Of a DNA stretch of 64,000 nucleotides, positions 1 through 8,420 are shown one piece after another (position 1 is the stretch's first letter; every line of letters begins with the position of its first letter). The DNA lies in NCBI GenBank assembly GCA_011525685.1, contig WYBW01000080.1, forward strand, positions 1 through 64,000. Direction: 5' to 3'. A program made the translations under genes and the position numbers. The notes beneath the pieces were generated by a model, which saw nothing but the letters and a program-made list of their open reading frames with translations, had not been told where the DNA came from and ran no database searches. Source of the DNA: Verrucomicrobiia bacterium. GTDB taxonomy: Bacteria > Verrucomicrobiota > Verrucomicrobiia > Limisphaerales > JADLHS01.

Positions 1-126
1 CTCCGGTCGGCCTCCGCTCCGCTCCGGCCTCCCTGCGTCCCCCACCTCCAGACGCAGAGAAAATCAACAACCCAGGGGACATTTTCTCCTGAGTTCTTAA
101 GGGGACATTTCTAAAGAGTTTTGACA
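1..126. mobile_element. Probable terminal end of an insertion sequence
   Basis: Two spaced copies of a GGGGACATTT core (near 75-85 and 101-110) are followed by a TTTTGACA end at 119-126. This arrangement of repeated GGGGACATTT boxes just inside a TGTCAA terminus is what I remember from the ends of some IS481/IS21-like elements. The transposase would lie left of the window. The C/T-rich first 50 bases resemble the tail of such an element. Family assignment is from memory and unsure; the other end is not visible. Confidence 0.42.
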
Positions 127-205
127 GTCTTGTTTGCGGAGTGTTTGCGGGGCACGCCTTGCGGCAGCGCAGCTCATTTCCTCGCAAGGTCAACCAGCAT
201 GACCG

Positions 206-325
206 GGTGGCACTCGTCGCGCTGCGGCGAGTAGCGGCGCTTCCACAGAGGCCATGGCCCACGCAGAGGAACCATTTCGGTCCACTGAACGCGGACGAGG
301 TCGTTGCAGCGTGAAAACCCCCACC
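206..325 (+). repeat. Dispersed palindromic repeat, family A (copy 1)
   Basis: A CTCGTCGCGCTGCGGCGAG hairpin is followed by a body ending near TCCACTGAACGCGGACGAGG and a GTCGTTGCAGCG tail. The same order (hairpin, GTCCGC-type block, CGCAGCG tail) recurs at 1469-1592 in reverse and at 30557-30678. A 73-codon reading frame on the minus strand is an artefact of this element. Bases 326-380 show nothing. Confidence 0.7.
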
Positions 326-380
326 CGCGGGAAATTGAAATAAACCCGCCACAGTCGGCACGGATTCAGGTGGGAACGCT

Positions 381-1346
381 TCATCGTGTCCAGCCACCCG
401 CGCGCAACCACTCGGCTGCCCGTTCCGGCCAGGTCGTCACCAAATCCTTTGTTCGGCGCAGCCCATATCCGTGACCGCCGGTGGGATAGAAGTGCAACGT
501 CACCGGCACGCCCGCGCGCTTGAGCACCGCCGCGTAGGCCAGCGCCTCCTCGCCTCGATCCGCGTCGTCCTGCGTAATGACAATGATGGTTGGCGGCGAT
601 TGCTTGTCCGGCGCGACTTCGGGCGCGGCGCCCGTGGCGGGCGGTCTGGCCATGAGGGCCGCCGGATAAATCAACACCAGGAAATTGGGCCGGCCCGGTT
701 CGTCATCGGCGGCGTCCACCGTGGAATACTTTCTGTCCGCGCCGCTGGCGCTCAACGTTGCCACCAGGTGCGCTCCCGCTGAGAAACCCAACGCCCCGAT
801 CTTGTTTCGGTCCAGATCCAATTCGCCGGCCCGCGCGCGCAACAACCGAAGGCCGCGTTGCGCGTCCTCCAGCGCGTCGCTGTGATTCGGCTGACCGCGT
901 GGTCGGGGCACGCGATACTTGAGCAGGCCCGCCGTGATGCCCAGCGAGTTGAGCCACTCGCAAATCTCCGTGCCCTCCAGATCCCACGCCAGCACATGGT
1001 AGCCGCCGCCCGGACACACCATCACGGCAGCGGCGGTTGCGGGGACGGAGGTCGGGCGATAGATCGTCAGCGTGGGCGTGGAAACGTGACTCAGCCTGAT
1101 CACGGGCCGGCCGGCGATCAACTGGTCCGTGGGTTTGGTCACGTCGCGCTCGCGTTCCGCGGAAGGTTCCTTGGGTTCAACCGGCGTTGGCCACAGCGGC
1201 ACCACCAGTGGCTTGGGGTCGAGCGTCGAGAGGGCGGATGCGTCGGCGGCCTGCGGCTGCGACGGTTTTGTCGGGGAGTTTTCAACTGCCGCCGCAGCGA
1301 GCGGCAGCGTGGAAGCCGTAAGCGTGATGAATTGGCGGCGGTTCAT
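381..1346 (-). CDS. Secreted alpha/beta hydrolase (acetyl-xylan-esterase/BD-FAE-like)
   Basis: This 321-aa protein is a predicted carboxylesterase of the alpha/beta-hydrolase fold, probably exported to remove acyl groups from polysaccharides or small esters. It begins with an RRQF-type n-region and an alanine-rich core (residues 1-20), a Tat/Sec-like signal. An oxyanion-type CPGGGYH block sits at 111-117, the nucleophile elbow GFSAG at 187-191 (Ser189), an acid candidate in TQDDAD near 260, and the catalytic His in GGHGYG near 292. The spacing fits the BD-FAE/PnbA-like group. It stands alone, with repeats on both sides. The exact substrate cannot be read from the sequence. Confidence 0.85.
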   Translation of the reverse strand: MNRRQFITLTASTLPLAAAAVENSPTKPSQPQAADASALSTLDPKPLVVPLWPTPVEPKEPSAERERDVTKPTDQLIAGRPVIRLSHVSTPTLTIYRPTSVPATAAAVMVCPGGGYHVLAWDLEGTEICEWLNSLGITAGLLKYRVPRPRGQPNHSDALEDAQRGLRLLRARAGELDLDRNKIGALGFSAGAHLVATLSASGADRKYSTVDAADDEPGRPNFLVLIYPAALMARPPATGAAPEVAPDKQSPPTIIVITQDDADRGEEALAYAAVLKRAGVPVTLHFYPTGGHGYGLRRTKDLVTTWPERAAEWLRAGGWTR

Positions 1347-1468
1347 AGAAGTGAGAATCTTGCCTGCGTGTGTTTCATCCGATGCGATTCATTTAGCCGC
1401 CGCACCAGGTCAAAGTCGAGGATGGGTTTTCCTGGCGCACATCGGTGTCCGCATCTCAGTTTCTTGAA

Positions 1469-1592
1469 GGTGGTGGTTGTCGCGCTGCGACAGCCCCATC
1501 CGCGTTCAGCGGACGGAATTGGCTTGCCGGCGTGGACCGTTGCGCGGCGCTGACCGCTGCGCTACTCGTCGCAGCGCGACGAGTTCCACCAC
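1469..1592 (-). repeat. Dispersed palindromic repeat, family A (copy 2)
   Basis: Read on the minus strand it starts TGGAACTCGTCGCGCTGCGA and ends in the GTCGCAGCGCGACAACC tail, matching the copies at 206 and 30557. It fills most of the 364-base gap between the hydrolase start (1346) and the next gene (1711). It also lies within an open frame that runs into that gene, so a longest-frame start there would be wrong. Confidence 0.72.
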
Positions 1593-1710
1593 GTCATTTC
1601 CATTGACCATGCCAGCAGGTGAGAGGAGCCGCACATTCATCTCCGCTTCAGTTTGCGCGAGGCGCGGAACAGTTTGCCACGACGCCGGAGCTGGTTTAAG
1701 CAAAGGAGGC

Positions 1711-3153
1711 ATGAAAGGGATGTTGCTGCCGCTGCTTTTGGGAATCTGGCTCGGCTTGGAAGACATTGGGTCGGTCGCTGCGATTGCCGGCCCGCCCGCG
1801 CAAGGATCACCGCTGGTCACACTACAACCCAAGCCTCTCTCTGGATTGCTGCTCAATCCCGGCAAAGGCTGGTCGGGGATGGGTTTGCCGGAGCGGCATC
1901 CGCCAGAGGTGTTGGAACTGCTCGGCATGGGCGTCATGCGGCTTGACTGGGCCAGTGTCGAACCACGCGAGGGCGAATTCAACTGGACCGCGCTGGATCG
2001 TTTCCTCGAAAGCTGGGGCCGGCTGGGCAAGGTCTGCAACGTGGGGGTGATGTGCGCCAACACGCATGGCCGCGACCCGGAAGGTTACATCACGCCCAGA
2101 TGGGTTTTCGACGCCGGCGCGAAGAAGATTGAAATCACGTTGAACCCGGATCAATCCACCACTGGCACGCCGGGCAAAAAGATTGCGCCGGTGTTTGACG
2201 ATCCGATCTTCCTGGCGAAGTTCGCCAACTTTCTGCGCGCCTTTGCGCGGCGATACGATGGCGATCCGCGCATCGCCGTGCTCGACATTCGCTCCTACGG
2301 CAACTGGGGCGAGGCGCACATGCACCCGTTTGGCGTGCCGGACATCGCGCCGGAGAAATTCCGCGAGCACGTGCAGATGCACCTCGACGCGTTCAAGCGC
2401 ACCCAGCTTTGCCTCTCCCGCAACGCGCACCTCGGCCGCTACGGTCCGTTGAAGCCGGTCTTCGATTGGGCTGTGTTGGAGCAGCGCATCGCGCCGCGCC
2501 GTGACGGCATTTGCGGGAACAGTGACGGTCGCGAGACGGCCATCGGCTTCGGGATTGCGCCGGGCGTGTTCGAGTTGTTCGACAATTACGACGGCGTAAA
2601 GCGGCGCGGCTGGTGGGATGGCCGGAAAGATAAGAGCGGCATGGGCTTCACGCTGGAGGAGTGCATCGAGAACGGCAAACCCACCTGGGTGGACCTTGGA
2701 CGCGGCGGCCAGTCGGGTTTGCGCATGGTTCAGGAAAACCGCGCTCTGATCGAGAGGCTGTCGAACCGCATCGGTTACCATTTTCATCTGCAACGCGCCA
2801 ACCATCCGGACCGCACCACGCGGGAGGGTTTCAATTTGGAACTCGCTTGGACCAACCAGGGAGTCGCGCCCATCTATCTCCCCTGCTCCGTCGCCGCGGC
2901 CTTGTTCGATGAGAACGATCAACGCGTCGCGACCGCATGGCTGGAAGGTTCTCAGCCCAGACTATGGATGCCAGGGCAGCTTGCCGTCGAGAAGACCCGC
3001 GTGAAACTCTCGCCAACCGCGCCCGGTGAATATCGGCTGGCCATCGCCATCACGCGCGCAAACTCTGATGCTGCACCCTACATCCGCATTGGCACCGACC
3101 TGCCGACCGTGGACGGCTGGCTTGTCCTGGGAAAGCTTCTGATCGAACGCTGA
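1711..3153 (+). CDS. Secreted DUF4832-family glycosidase-like protein
   Basis: This is a 480-aa secreted protein with a TIM-barrel glycoside-hydrolase look. After a signal peptide (residues 1-27) it reads LNPGKGW, then GVMRLDWASVEPREGEFNWT, the 'line up with a single-residence path' signature of GH42/GH5-like barrels and DUF4832 proteins. YGNWGEAH near residue 210 is the probable acid/base region, and the last ~110 residues form a beta domain (FNLELAWTNQGVAPIYLP) typical of DUF4832. AAAGGAGG at 1701-1708 is a perfect Shine-Dalgarno; ATG 1711 is very close to it, so ATG 1720, in the same frame, may be the true start. Substrate unknown. Confidence 0.78.
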   Translation: MKGMLLPLLLGIWLGLEDIGSVAAIAGPPAQGSPLVTLQPKPLSGLLLNPGKGWSGMGLPERHPPEVLELLGMGVMRLDWASVEPREGEFNWTALDRFLESWGRLGKVCNVGVMCANTHGRDPEGYITPRWVFDAGAKKIEITLNPDQSTTGTPGKKIAPVFDDPIFLAKFANFLRAFARRYDGDPRIAVLDIRSYGNWGEAHMHPFGVPDIAPEKFREHVQMHLDAFKRTQLCLSRNAHLGRYGPLKPVFDWAVLEQRIAPRRDGICGNSDGRETAIGFGIAPGVFELFDNYDGVKRRGWWDGRKDKSGMGFTLEECIENGKPTWVDLGRGGQSGLRMVQENRALIERLSNRIGYHFHLQRANHPDRTTREGFNLELAWTNQGVAPIYLPCSVAAALFDENDQRVATAWLEGSQPRLWMPGQLAVEKTRVKLSPTAPGEYRLAIAITRANSDAAPYIRIGTDLPTVDGWLVLGKLLIER

Positions 3154-3204
3154 ACCGGAGTCCATTCGCAGCCCGTGGAATTCAAGGCTCGGGCGCGGGT
3201 TGGC

Positions 3205-3630
3205 TCAACCCGAGGAGGACGGATTGAACGTGGCGAAACGGGCGCGCACCTCGGCACTTACGTCCGTGGGTTTGCCGGTGTGGCGGTCAATCGGACACCA
3301 GATCGTTCGCGCCCGGGCCAGAAGTTTCCGATCCGTGGCGCGCAGCAATTCGGTGTGTCGCTCGAACCGATGCCGCGCGGCCGTACCCACCCAGGTGCGC
3401 GCGAGGACTTGGTCGTGCAGGAAAGCCTGTCGCTTGTAGTCAATCTCATGGCGCACGACCACCCAGGCCAGTGCGGCCTGATCGGCGGCGGGCGCTGCGG
3501 CCCGCCAATGCGCCACGGCGATCTCTTGCACCCAGCGCAAGTAGGTCACGTTGTTCACGTGCCCCAGTTCGTCAATGTCGCCGGGCTGCACGGTGATCGG
3601 CATTTCAAAAACTTCAACGGTTTCAATCAT
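3205..3630 (-). CDS. Acyl-CoA thioesterase, 4HBT/YbgC type
   Basis: A 141-aa single hot-dog domain that should hydrolyse acyl-CoA thioesters in the cytoplasm. The active-site segment GDIDELGHVNN (residues 17-27) carries the DxDxxGHxNN signature, with Asp18 as the catalytic residue. RHEIDYKRQAFLHD is the usual central strand-helix of the family. The start at 3630 is preceded by AAGGAA with a 6-nt spacer, a better choice than upstream ATGs. The chain-length preference cannot be judged. It is followed in the opposite reading direction by no close gene; the ICMT-like gene upstream (ends 3737) is on the same strand and may be co-transcribed. Confidence 0.85.
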   Translation of the reverse strand: MIETVEVFEMPITVQPGDIDELGHVNNVTYLRWVQEIAVAHWRAAAPAADQAALAWVVVRHEIDYKRQAFLHDQVLARTWVGTAARHRFERHTELLRATDRKLLARARTIWCPIDRHTGKPTDVSAEVRARFATFNPSSSG

Positions 3631-3736
3631 TGGACGTTCCTTGGACATCGCTGCGCCGCTTCGCAAGTTCACGGCGCGTCTCTCATCTCCACCATAGAGG
3701 ATTTTGCCGACCCCGCGTCAAGTTGAGTCGGAAGCT

Positions 3737-4375
3737 TCAACTCTGTTCCTTTCCCCTCGCCTTCCCCTTCGCGGCTTGAACTTCGCCGCTCCGCCGAGGA
3801 AAGAATCGTCCCGTCCGCCGCATGTAGCTTCGATAGTCGTCGCCGAATCTGGCAATCAAATTGGCCTCCTCCCGGTCGGTTCGCACCGCCAGCAATCCGA
3901 ACACCGCGCTGCCAAAGGCCAGGAACAGCCAGTTGGCTGTCAGCAACGTCGTGGCGGGGATCATCAGTGCTGCCGAAGTGTAAAACGGGTGGCGAATCCA
4001 ACGATATGGCCCCGTCGTCACCAGGGTGTGCTGTTGCCGGGTGACCACGGTGTCGGTGAGGTTCTGACCAAGGCTGCGAAAGGTCCAGACCAGCAGCGCA
4101 CCCGTCGGCAGCAGCAGCCCCGCGCCGACCCACCGCAGCCACACCGGTATCGGCAACGCGGCCCAGGCGATCCAGGTCGGCTTGATCAGCCAGACCAAAA
4201 GGACCAGCCATCCGGCAAAGCCAGTCAGGCGCAGGGTCACGAGCATGAACCAACCCTCCTGACGGCGATCCAGCTTTTCGCGCGTGCGCGACTTCAGCCG
4301 GTGATAAACGCCCACCGGCAGCAAGACCACGAGCACAGCCAGAAGGGCGATTTGGAATGGCCGGTCAGCAGACAT
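3737..4375 (-). CDS. Isoprenylcysteine carboxyl methyltransferase-like membrane protein
   Basis: A 212-aa integral membrane protein of the ICMT/phospholipid-methyltransferase fold. Four to five hydrophobic segments are visible (about 5-22, 45-65, 72-95, 140-165). The C-terminal half has the SAM-site signature TTGPYRWIRHPFYTS (near 126-140) and the ending RFGDDYRSYMRRTGRFFP, the usual EE/Y motif block; the preceding EEANLIARFG is typical. In bacteria such proteins methylate unknown lipids or small molecules, so no substrate is named. The start MSADRP at 4375 avoids a frame extension made of intergenic DNA. Confidence 0.8.
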   Translation of the reverse strand: MSADRPFQIALLAVLVVLLPVGVYHRLKSRTREKLDRRQEGWFMLVTLRLTGFAGWLVLLVWLIKPTWIAWAALPIPVWLRWVGAGLLLPTGALLVWTFRSLGQNLTDTVVTRQQHTLVTTGPYRWIRHPFYTSAALMIPATTLLTANWLFLAFGSAVFGLLAVRTDREEANLIARFGDDYRSYMRRTGRFFPRRSGEVQAAKGKARGKEQS

Positions 4376-4474
4376 CGGAATGGGGTGCTGGCATCGTTTC
4401 CATTCCCATGCCAGAAACCCACCCGGGGCGGCAAGCAAACAGCGATTCTCATTTTGGACCCGAGAGCGGCTCTT

Positions 4475-4531
4475 CAGAGTCCAAAGTTCTGGGTTCGAGG
4501 TTCAGAGTTCGGTGTTCGGTGTTCGATGTTT
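4475..4531 (+). repeat. Low-complexity TTC-GG tract, family F (copy 1)
   Basis: Quasi-tandem 7-8 base units such as GGGTTCGAGGTTCAGAG and TTCGGTGTTCGG. An equivalent tract occurs at 34483-34545 on the opposite strand, also beside palindromic elements, so this is a recurrent intergenic sequence type, not chance. Confidence 0.5.
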
Positions 4532-4577
4532 GACAACAGCACGGCTGCTCCTGGTGGCCGTGACGCCTTCGTCGCGC

Positions 4578-4650
4578 GAAAGTGGTAGCAGTTCTCGCGC
4601 TGCGAGAACTCCGCCTACGTTCCAGCAGGCGGTCCGTTGTCCGCAGCATG
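4578..4650 (+). repeat. Family-A/E hairpin (AGTTCTCGCGCTGCGAGAACT)
   Basis: GTGGTAGCAGTTCTCGCGC followed by TGCGAGAACTCCGCC parallels GTGGCAGTGCTCGCGCAGCG at 14455 and 22088. The stem bases differ but pair, suggesting compensated hairpin evolution. Confidence 0.55.
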
Positions 4651-4662
4651 CCCCCCCTCATG

Positions 4663-4820
4663 CAGTCGAAATGGGGAGCATACGCTTCCGGCGTGTGCTT
4701 TGCGGCGTCGCGCCGCAATGTTCGTTACACCAACTCATCCCAAGTGACTTTGCTCAAGATGGTGTCACGCTGCCGTCCGCGTGACGCGGACGGCGGCACG
4801 CGGGACGCGCGCGCTCCCGG
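4663..4820 (+). repeat. Dispersed repeat, family D (copy 1, ~160 bp)
   Basis: Contains GGGAGCATACGCTTCCGGCG, then TTGCGGCGTCGCGCCGCAA, and further on CAAGATGGTGTCACGCTGCC and GACGCGGACGGCGGCACGCG. The same blocks in the same order appear on the minus strand at 37581-37740. Hairpins differ in sequence between copies but remain paired. Confidence 0.72.
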
Positions 4821-5053
4821 TTCAGCCGCATGGTTACGAGTTGGCAGTTCAGCCGCTCAATCGGGCAGACTCAAGCCGCCGATCCGAAAGCGCCCAGATT
4901 CTGGCCAACTCCGCCACAAGCTCGGAAAGCCAGGCTTGTCGGCAACTCAGACCCGGCCTATCATCCAGAGCATGTTGGACCAGGAACAATGTTGTCCTCT
5001 GCACTTGGCTTCGTCCCATGAACAGTGTTGGCCATTGATCCCAGCCGCCTGAC

Positions 5054-5413
5054 ATGACAGCAAAACATCGAATCTTTACGACGAGCTTTGCCAGCGTCTA
5101 TCCCTACTATGTCGCCAAGGCAGAGAAGAAGGGGCGTAAGAAGTCGGAGGTTGATTCCATAGTCCGCTGGTTGACCGGCTACAGTCAGCAAGAGTTGGGG
5201 AGGCAATTGAAGCAGCAGACAGACTTTGAAACCTTTTTCAAGGAAGCCCCCAAGCCGAACCCCTCGCGCTTCCTGATCAAAGGTGTGGTTTGCGGCATCC
5301 GAGTGGAAGACATACAAGACCCAACGATGCGGGAAATACGCTATCTGGACAAGTTGGTGGATGAGTTGGCAAAGGGGAAGGCGCTGGAAAAGATTTTGCG
5401 GGCCTCAGTGTGA
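5054..5413 (+). CDS. DUF2200 family protein
   Basis: A 119-aa cytoplasmic protein of unknown function. The whole length matches what I know of DUF2200: start [20 protein letters not shown], then [45 protein letters not shown] and the ending [15 protein letters not shown]. It is highly basic and usually stands alone in genomes, as here. No catalytic residues are known for the family, so I give no activity. Confidence 0.88.
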   Translation: MTAKHRIFTTSFASVYPYYVAKAEKKGRKKSEVDSIVRWLTGYSQQELGRQLKQQTDFETFFKEAPKPNPSRFLIKGVVCGIRVEDIQDPTMREIRYLDKLVDELAKGKALEKILRASV

Positions 5414-5669
5414 GCACGGTCCGGCGCCGTCCGTCCACCTGCCCTCAACTGCTACGGCGGGACAGGCTGGGCAGTCTGCCTTCGCTGCGCAATGGCGTGA
5501 CGAGTCGGGTGGTTCAGATGATTGGCGTTCCCAGCGCGGCTACGACATGGTTGCCCCAAGTGATGATTTGTGTAATCTGCCATCTAGATGTCAGCGATTG
5601 TTACAGCCGACCGGGCAGTTCCCGCGGCAGTCGCTGAATTCGTTCGTCTCCTTCATCGCTAGACCGGTT

Positions 5670-6128
5670 ATGAAACACACGCTCGTTGGGCTTGGAATTC
5701 TATTGGCTGCCATCCTGTTAACTGCCTGTAGCCGGGGTGGGTATCCCAGTTCGGGGCTGCCGGACACCTTGCTGGCTGAGTCACTGCTGGAACGAGTCGG
5801 CGCCTCGCAGGGAGTCAAGGTCTTGGTTCTCGACGGTGGCGGCGGTAAGGACCTGCGCAGCCACGAGGTCCATTCGCAATACTCAGTTGCGATTACTTCC
5901 GGAACGGCCGGACAGTTGTTGACGAGTCTTCGAGCAGAAATGGAGCGGCTTATCCTTGCGTCCGGTGAAACACTCATCGGTGGTGAGACGGTGGTTCCCG
6001 CCGGACTCAGGGACTTTGCGTTTCGTTATGCCAACGACCACCACAAGGGATTCATCCGTATCTACACAGCGGAGACTTCAACCAATACATTCAGATTGAT
6101 CATGTTTTGCTACGAACACCAAAAATGA
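5670..6128 (+). CDS. Small predicted lipoprotein, function unknown
   Basis: A 152-aa protein with a clear lipoprotein signal: basic start MKHT, hydrophobic core to residue 17 and lipobox LTAC with Cys20. The mature part is alpha/beta-looking, with a GGGGK stretch near 60 and a GGETVVPAG segment near 110. I do not recognise the family. The frame is open further upstream (from 5283) but that part overlaps the DUF2200 gene in another frame and lacks protein character, so ATG 5670 is chosen. The 256 bases before it show nothing. After the stop, 6129-6249 reads through as a protein-like but startless segment in another frame; possible gene remnant, not called. Confidence 0.7.
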   Translation: MKHTLVGLGILLAAILLTACSRGGYPSSGLPDTLLAESLLERVGASQGVKVLVLDGGGGKDLRSHEVHSQYSVAITSGTAGQLLTSLRAEMERLILASGETLIGGETVVPAGLRDFAFRYANDHHKGFIRIYTAETSTNTFRLIMFCYEHQK

Positions 6129-6359
6129 TGGCCCGCCTTACAAGCGCCAGGCCGAGCGAAGTTCGCTTCCTGATCTGCTCACACTGGAGCACAACGGCAA
6201 AACACTACAGATCATCAAGAATGCGCGAGGACGCCCAACCCGTGCGTTGCGGCGGCTGCAGGATTGTCGCGCGTGAGGTATGAATTTTCCGCCAGGCTTT
6301 TTTCTTCGTGCGAACTTTCCCGTCCGGATGCAGCAGCGCCAGACGTCTGTTACCAGCTC

Positions 6360-6956
6360 CTATTTCAACACCAGATCATCCGCGGTCCACATCTTCCGGT
6401 CAGGACCGGCGGAGTGGATCTCGATCTCGGTGCGCGAGAGTTGGTGAAAGAAGAAGGGTGTGCCCCAGTTGTCCACCAGTTCCCCACGGTCGTTGACCCG
6501 AAGTCCGTCTTCAGGTTGGAGTAAGGTCGCGTTGCCCGGGTTGTTGCCGTTGAGCATCCGGGTGATTTCCTGATTGGTGCCGACCGGGTTTCCACCGAAA
6601 CGGGAGCTGTAATTGCGAAAAGCCGAACGCACGTTCTCCAGCAGCGTGACGGGCGTAATGCCGGGGACCGGCTCGGGCCCTTCGGGCGGTTCAGCCAGCG
6701 CCGCCAGCGCGACGCGCGGCGGCGCGACGGGAACGGCTCCAACGGAGGAAACCGATTCAGCCGTCTCCACTTCGTTCTCCATTGGAGTTTCGATTTCCGC
6801 CGAAGATGAAGGAACACCCGCCCTCCAAGGCGAGGCTTTGGTCGAGGGCGGTTCGGGCAGTGGTTCAACCGCCGTCACCGGTTTGCGCGGTGTGACGAGC
6901 CACAGGACGCCGCCGGCCAGCGCCCCGAGCAAAAGCACCGCCAGCCAACGCTTCAT
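6360..6956 (-). CDS. Membrane-anchored protein with type II secretion pseudopilin-like C-terminus
   Basis: A 198-aa protein with an N-terminal membrane segment (MKRWLAVLL...LVT, residues 4-22), a Pro/Glu-rich linker (30-100), and a C-terminal domain with NWGTPFFFHQLS, EIHSAGPDRKMWTADD. The 'DxWGxPF...SxGPDxxxxTxDD' pattern is that of the calcium-binding end of GspG-type major pseudopilins. The N-terminus is not a prepilin peptidase site. Its start overlaps the DUF1501 stop in an ATGA, so the two are translationally coupled. It probably works with the exported DUF1501/DUF1800 proteins; the role is unknown. Confidence 0.75.
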   Translation of the reverse strand: MKRWLAVLLLGALAGGVLWLVTPRKPVTAVEPLPEPPSTKASPWRAGVPSSSAEIETPMENEVETAESVSSVGAVPVAPPRVALAALAEPPEGPEPVPGITPVTLLENVRSAFRNYSSRFGGNPVGTNQEITRMLNGNNPGNATLLQPEDGLRVNDRGELVDNWGTPFFFHQLSRTEIEIHSAGPDRKMWTADDLVLK

Positions 6957-8416
6957 AGGAATCCCAGATTGGGTGTCGAGAACCGGCCCAGGTTGGGGAA
7001 CACGGTGGAAAGGTTGTTGTTGTCCACGCCGAACCACGTGGCCAGGGTCGCGAAGTACTGATCAATCGCCGTCGTGGGAATCCAGCGTCCCGTGCTGGTG
7101 TCATCGGGGCCGTTGATGGCCAGCGTGGGAAAGCGGCCATAGGTGCGCCGGCCGCGGACCGCGCCGCCCATGATGAGATGATGCGCGCCCCAGCCGTGGT
7201 CGCTGCCCACGCCGTTGCAGGGGAACGTGCGGCCAAAATCGCTCGAGGTGAACGTGGTCACGTTGTTGGAGAGTCCGAGTTGTTCCATGGCACGCTGGAA
7301 GGCGAACATGCCCTGGCTGACTTCCGCCAGCAGGTTGGCGTGCGCGCCGATCGTGGCCTGACCCGGCCCGGGCGTCTGGCCAGAGTGGGTGTCGTAGCCG
7401 CCCACCTGGCAGAAGAAGATCTGGCGCTTCATGCCGAAACCGCCGCTGGCCGCGCTGCGCTGGCCGGCTTCGATGAGCCGGGCGATCATGCGCAACTGGC
7501 TGGCGAGGTTCGAGCCGAAGGTGGCCCCGCTGGTCGGCGTGACCACGGTGGTCGGGAAGGGCGTCGTCCAGAAGGTCGGCGCGGCCGTGCTGGCGATGGC
7601 GGCATTGAGCAGGCCGCCGGTTTGGATGGCGTGTTCACCCACGTCGGCGTAGGCCCGGACCTGGAGATTGGGTGATGGCAATGCAAGGATGTTGGTCAGC
7701 GCCTGCAAGCGCGCCCCGGTTACGCTCGACAGGTTGATGGCGCCGGAAGTGGTGACGGAGTACTGCGAAACGATGTTGCCCACCTCAAAGGTGTTGGCGC
7801 CGGCCAGGGTCACACAAAGCGAAATGGGCGCGCCCGGCTGAACCGCGGCCAGCAGGTCGGCGCAGCGTCCGCCCCAGCCCGTCAGCGGCGGGCGGTCGGG
7901 AATCGAGGTCTGCCATTGGGTGACCTGATCCGAGTGCGAAAACAATTGCGGGGGTCGCTGCAAGCGCCCGCTCTGATACTGCGCGCGGGTCATGGGATAA
8001 ACCAGCGTGCCGGTGTTGAACAGCACGGCCAGTTTGTTTTCGTGAAAGAGGGTCGCCAGTTCCGGGCAGGCCGGATGGAAGCCGTACTCATGACCATCGC
8101 TGTTCAAGGGCGAGAGCGGGATGGCCACGTTCGGCGCGCCGGAGATGGGTATGGAGAGAACATCGGTGCGGATCGCGGCGTAATCGGCGTGCTCCGAAGG
8201 GATTGTGGGAATGATCAGGTTGTTGGAGTCGTTGCCGCCCGCCAGAAAGATGCAGACCAGCGCTTTGTAATCGCTGACGGCGCTTTGGGCCATGGCCGCG
8301 TTCACGAAACGCAGGTCCTTGATGACAGAACTGAGCGCGCCGGCGCCGAGGGCGGCGCAGGCGGCCTGCCGGATGAAACGGCGGCGGCTCAACACATTGA
8401 CGGATTTGTCTTTCAT
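6953..8416 (-). CDS. DUF1501 family exported protein
   Basis: A 487-aa protein of the DUF1501 family, related to the alkaline-phosphatase/sulfatase superfamily. It starts with a Tat-type signal (SRRRFIRQAACAALGAGAL, residues 10-28). Then LVCIFLAGGNDSNN is the conserved GGxDxxN family block near 50-64, and the C-terminal TTFTSSDFGRTFPCNG and DHGWGAHH (metal-binding Asp/His candidates) are typical. In Planctomycetes and Verrucomicrobia DUF1501 genes sit next to DUF1800 or DUF1549 genes; here the DUF1800 gene ends four bases upstream. Function is not established experimentally as far as I know; the pairing implies a joint exported complex. Confidence 0.92.
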   Translation of the reverse strand: MKDKSVNVLSRRRFIRQAACAALGAGALSSVIKDLRFVNAAMAQSAVSDYKALVCIFLAGGNDSNNLIIPTIPSEHADYAAIRTDVLSIPISGAPNVAIPLSPLNSDGHEYGFHPACPELATLFHENKLAVLFNTGTLVYPMTRAQYQSGRLQRPPQLFSHSDQVTQWQTSIPDRPPLTGWGGRCADLLAAVQPGAPISLCVTLAGANTFEVGNIVSQYSVTTSGAINLSSVTGARLQALTNILALPSPNLQVRAYADVGEHAIQTGGLLNAAIASTAAPTFWTTPFPTTVVTPTSGATFGSNLASQLRMIARLIEAGQRSAASGGFGMKRQIFFCQVGGYDTHSGQTPGPGQATIGAHANLLAEVSQGMFAFQRAMEQLGLSNNVTTFTSSDFGRTFPCNGVGSDHGWGAHHLIMGGAVRGRRTYGRFPTLAINGPDDTSTGRWIPTTAIDQYFATLATWFGVDNNNLSTVFPNLGRFSTPNLGFL

Positions 8417-8420
8417 AAGC

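Larger units (their letters stand above)
4376..5053. other. 678-base intergenic region filled by three repeat types
   Basis: No gene is supported. It holds a TTCGG-rich low-complexity tract (4475-4531), a family-A-type hairpin (4578-4650) and a 160-bp family-D element (4663-4820). From 4821 to 5053 I see no structure; short open frames there have no protein-like character. Confidence 0.6.

Noticed and set aside
190-411. 73-codon frame on the minus strand
   Set aside because: It lies within the family-A repeat and overlaps the hydrolase end; no protein character.
6129-6249. Protein-like startless reading after the small lipoprotein
   Set aside because: It has no start codon in frame and is under 45 codons; a gene remnant is possible but cannot be supported.
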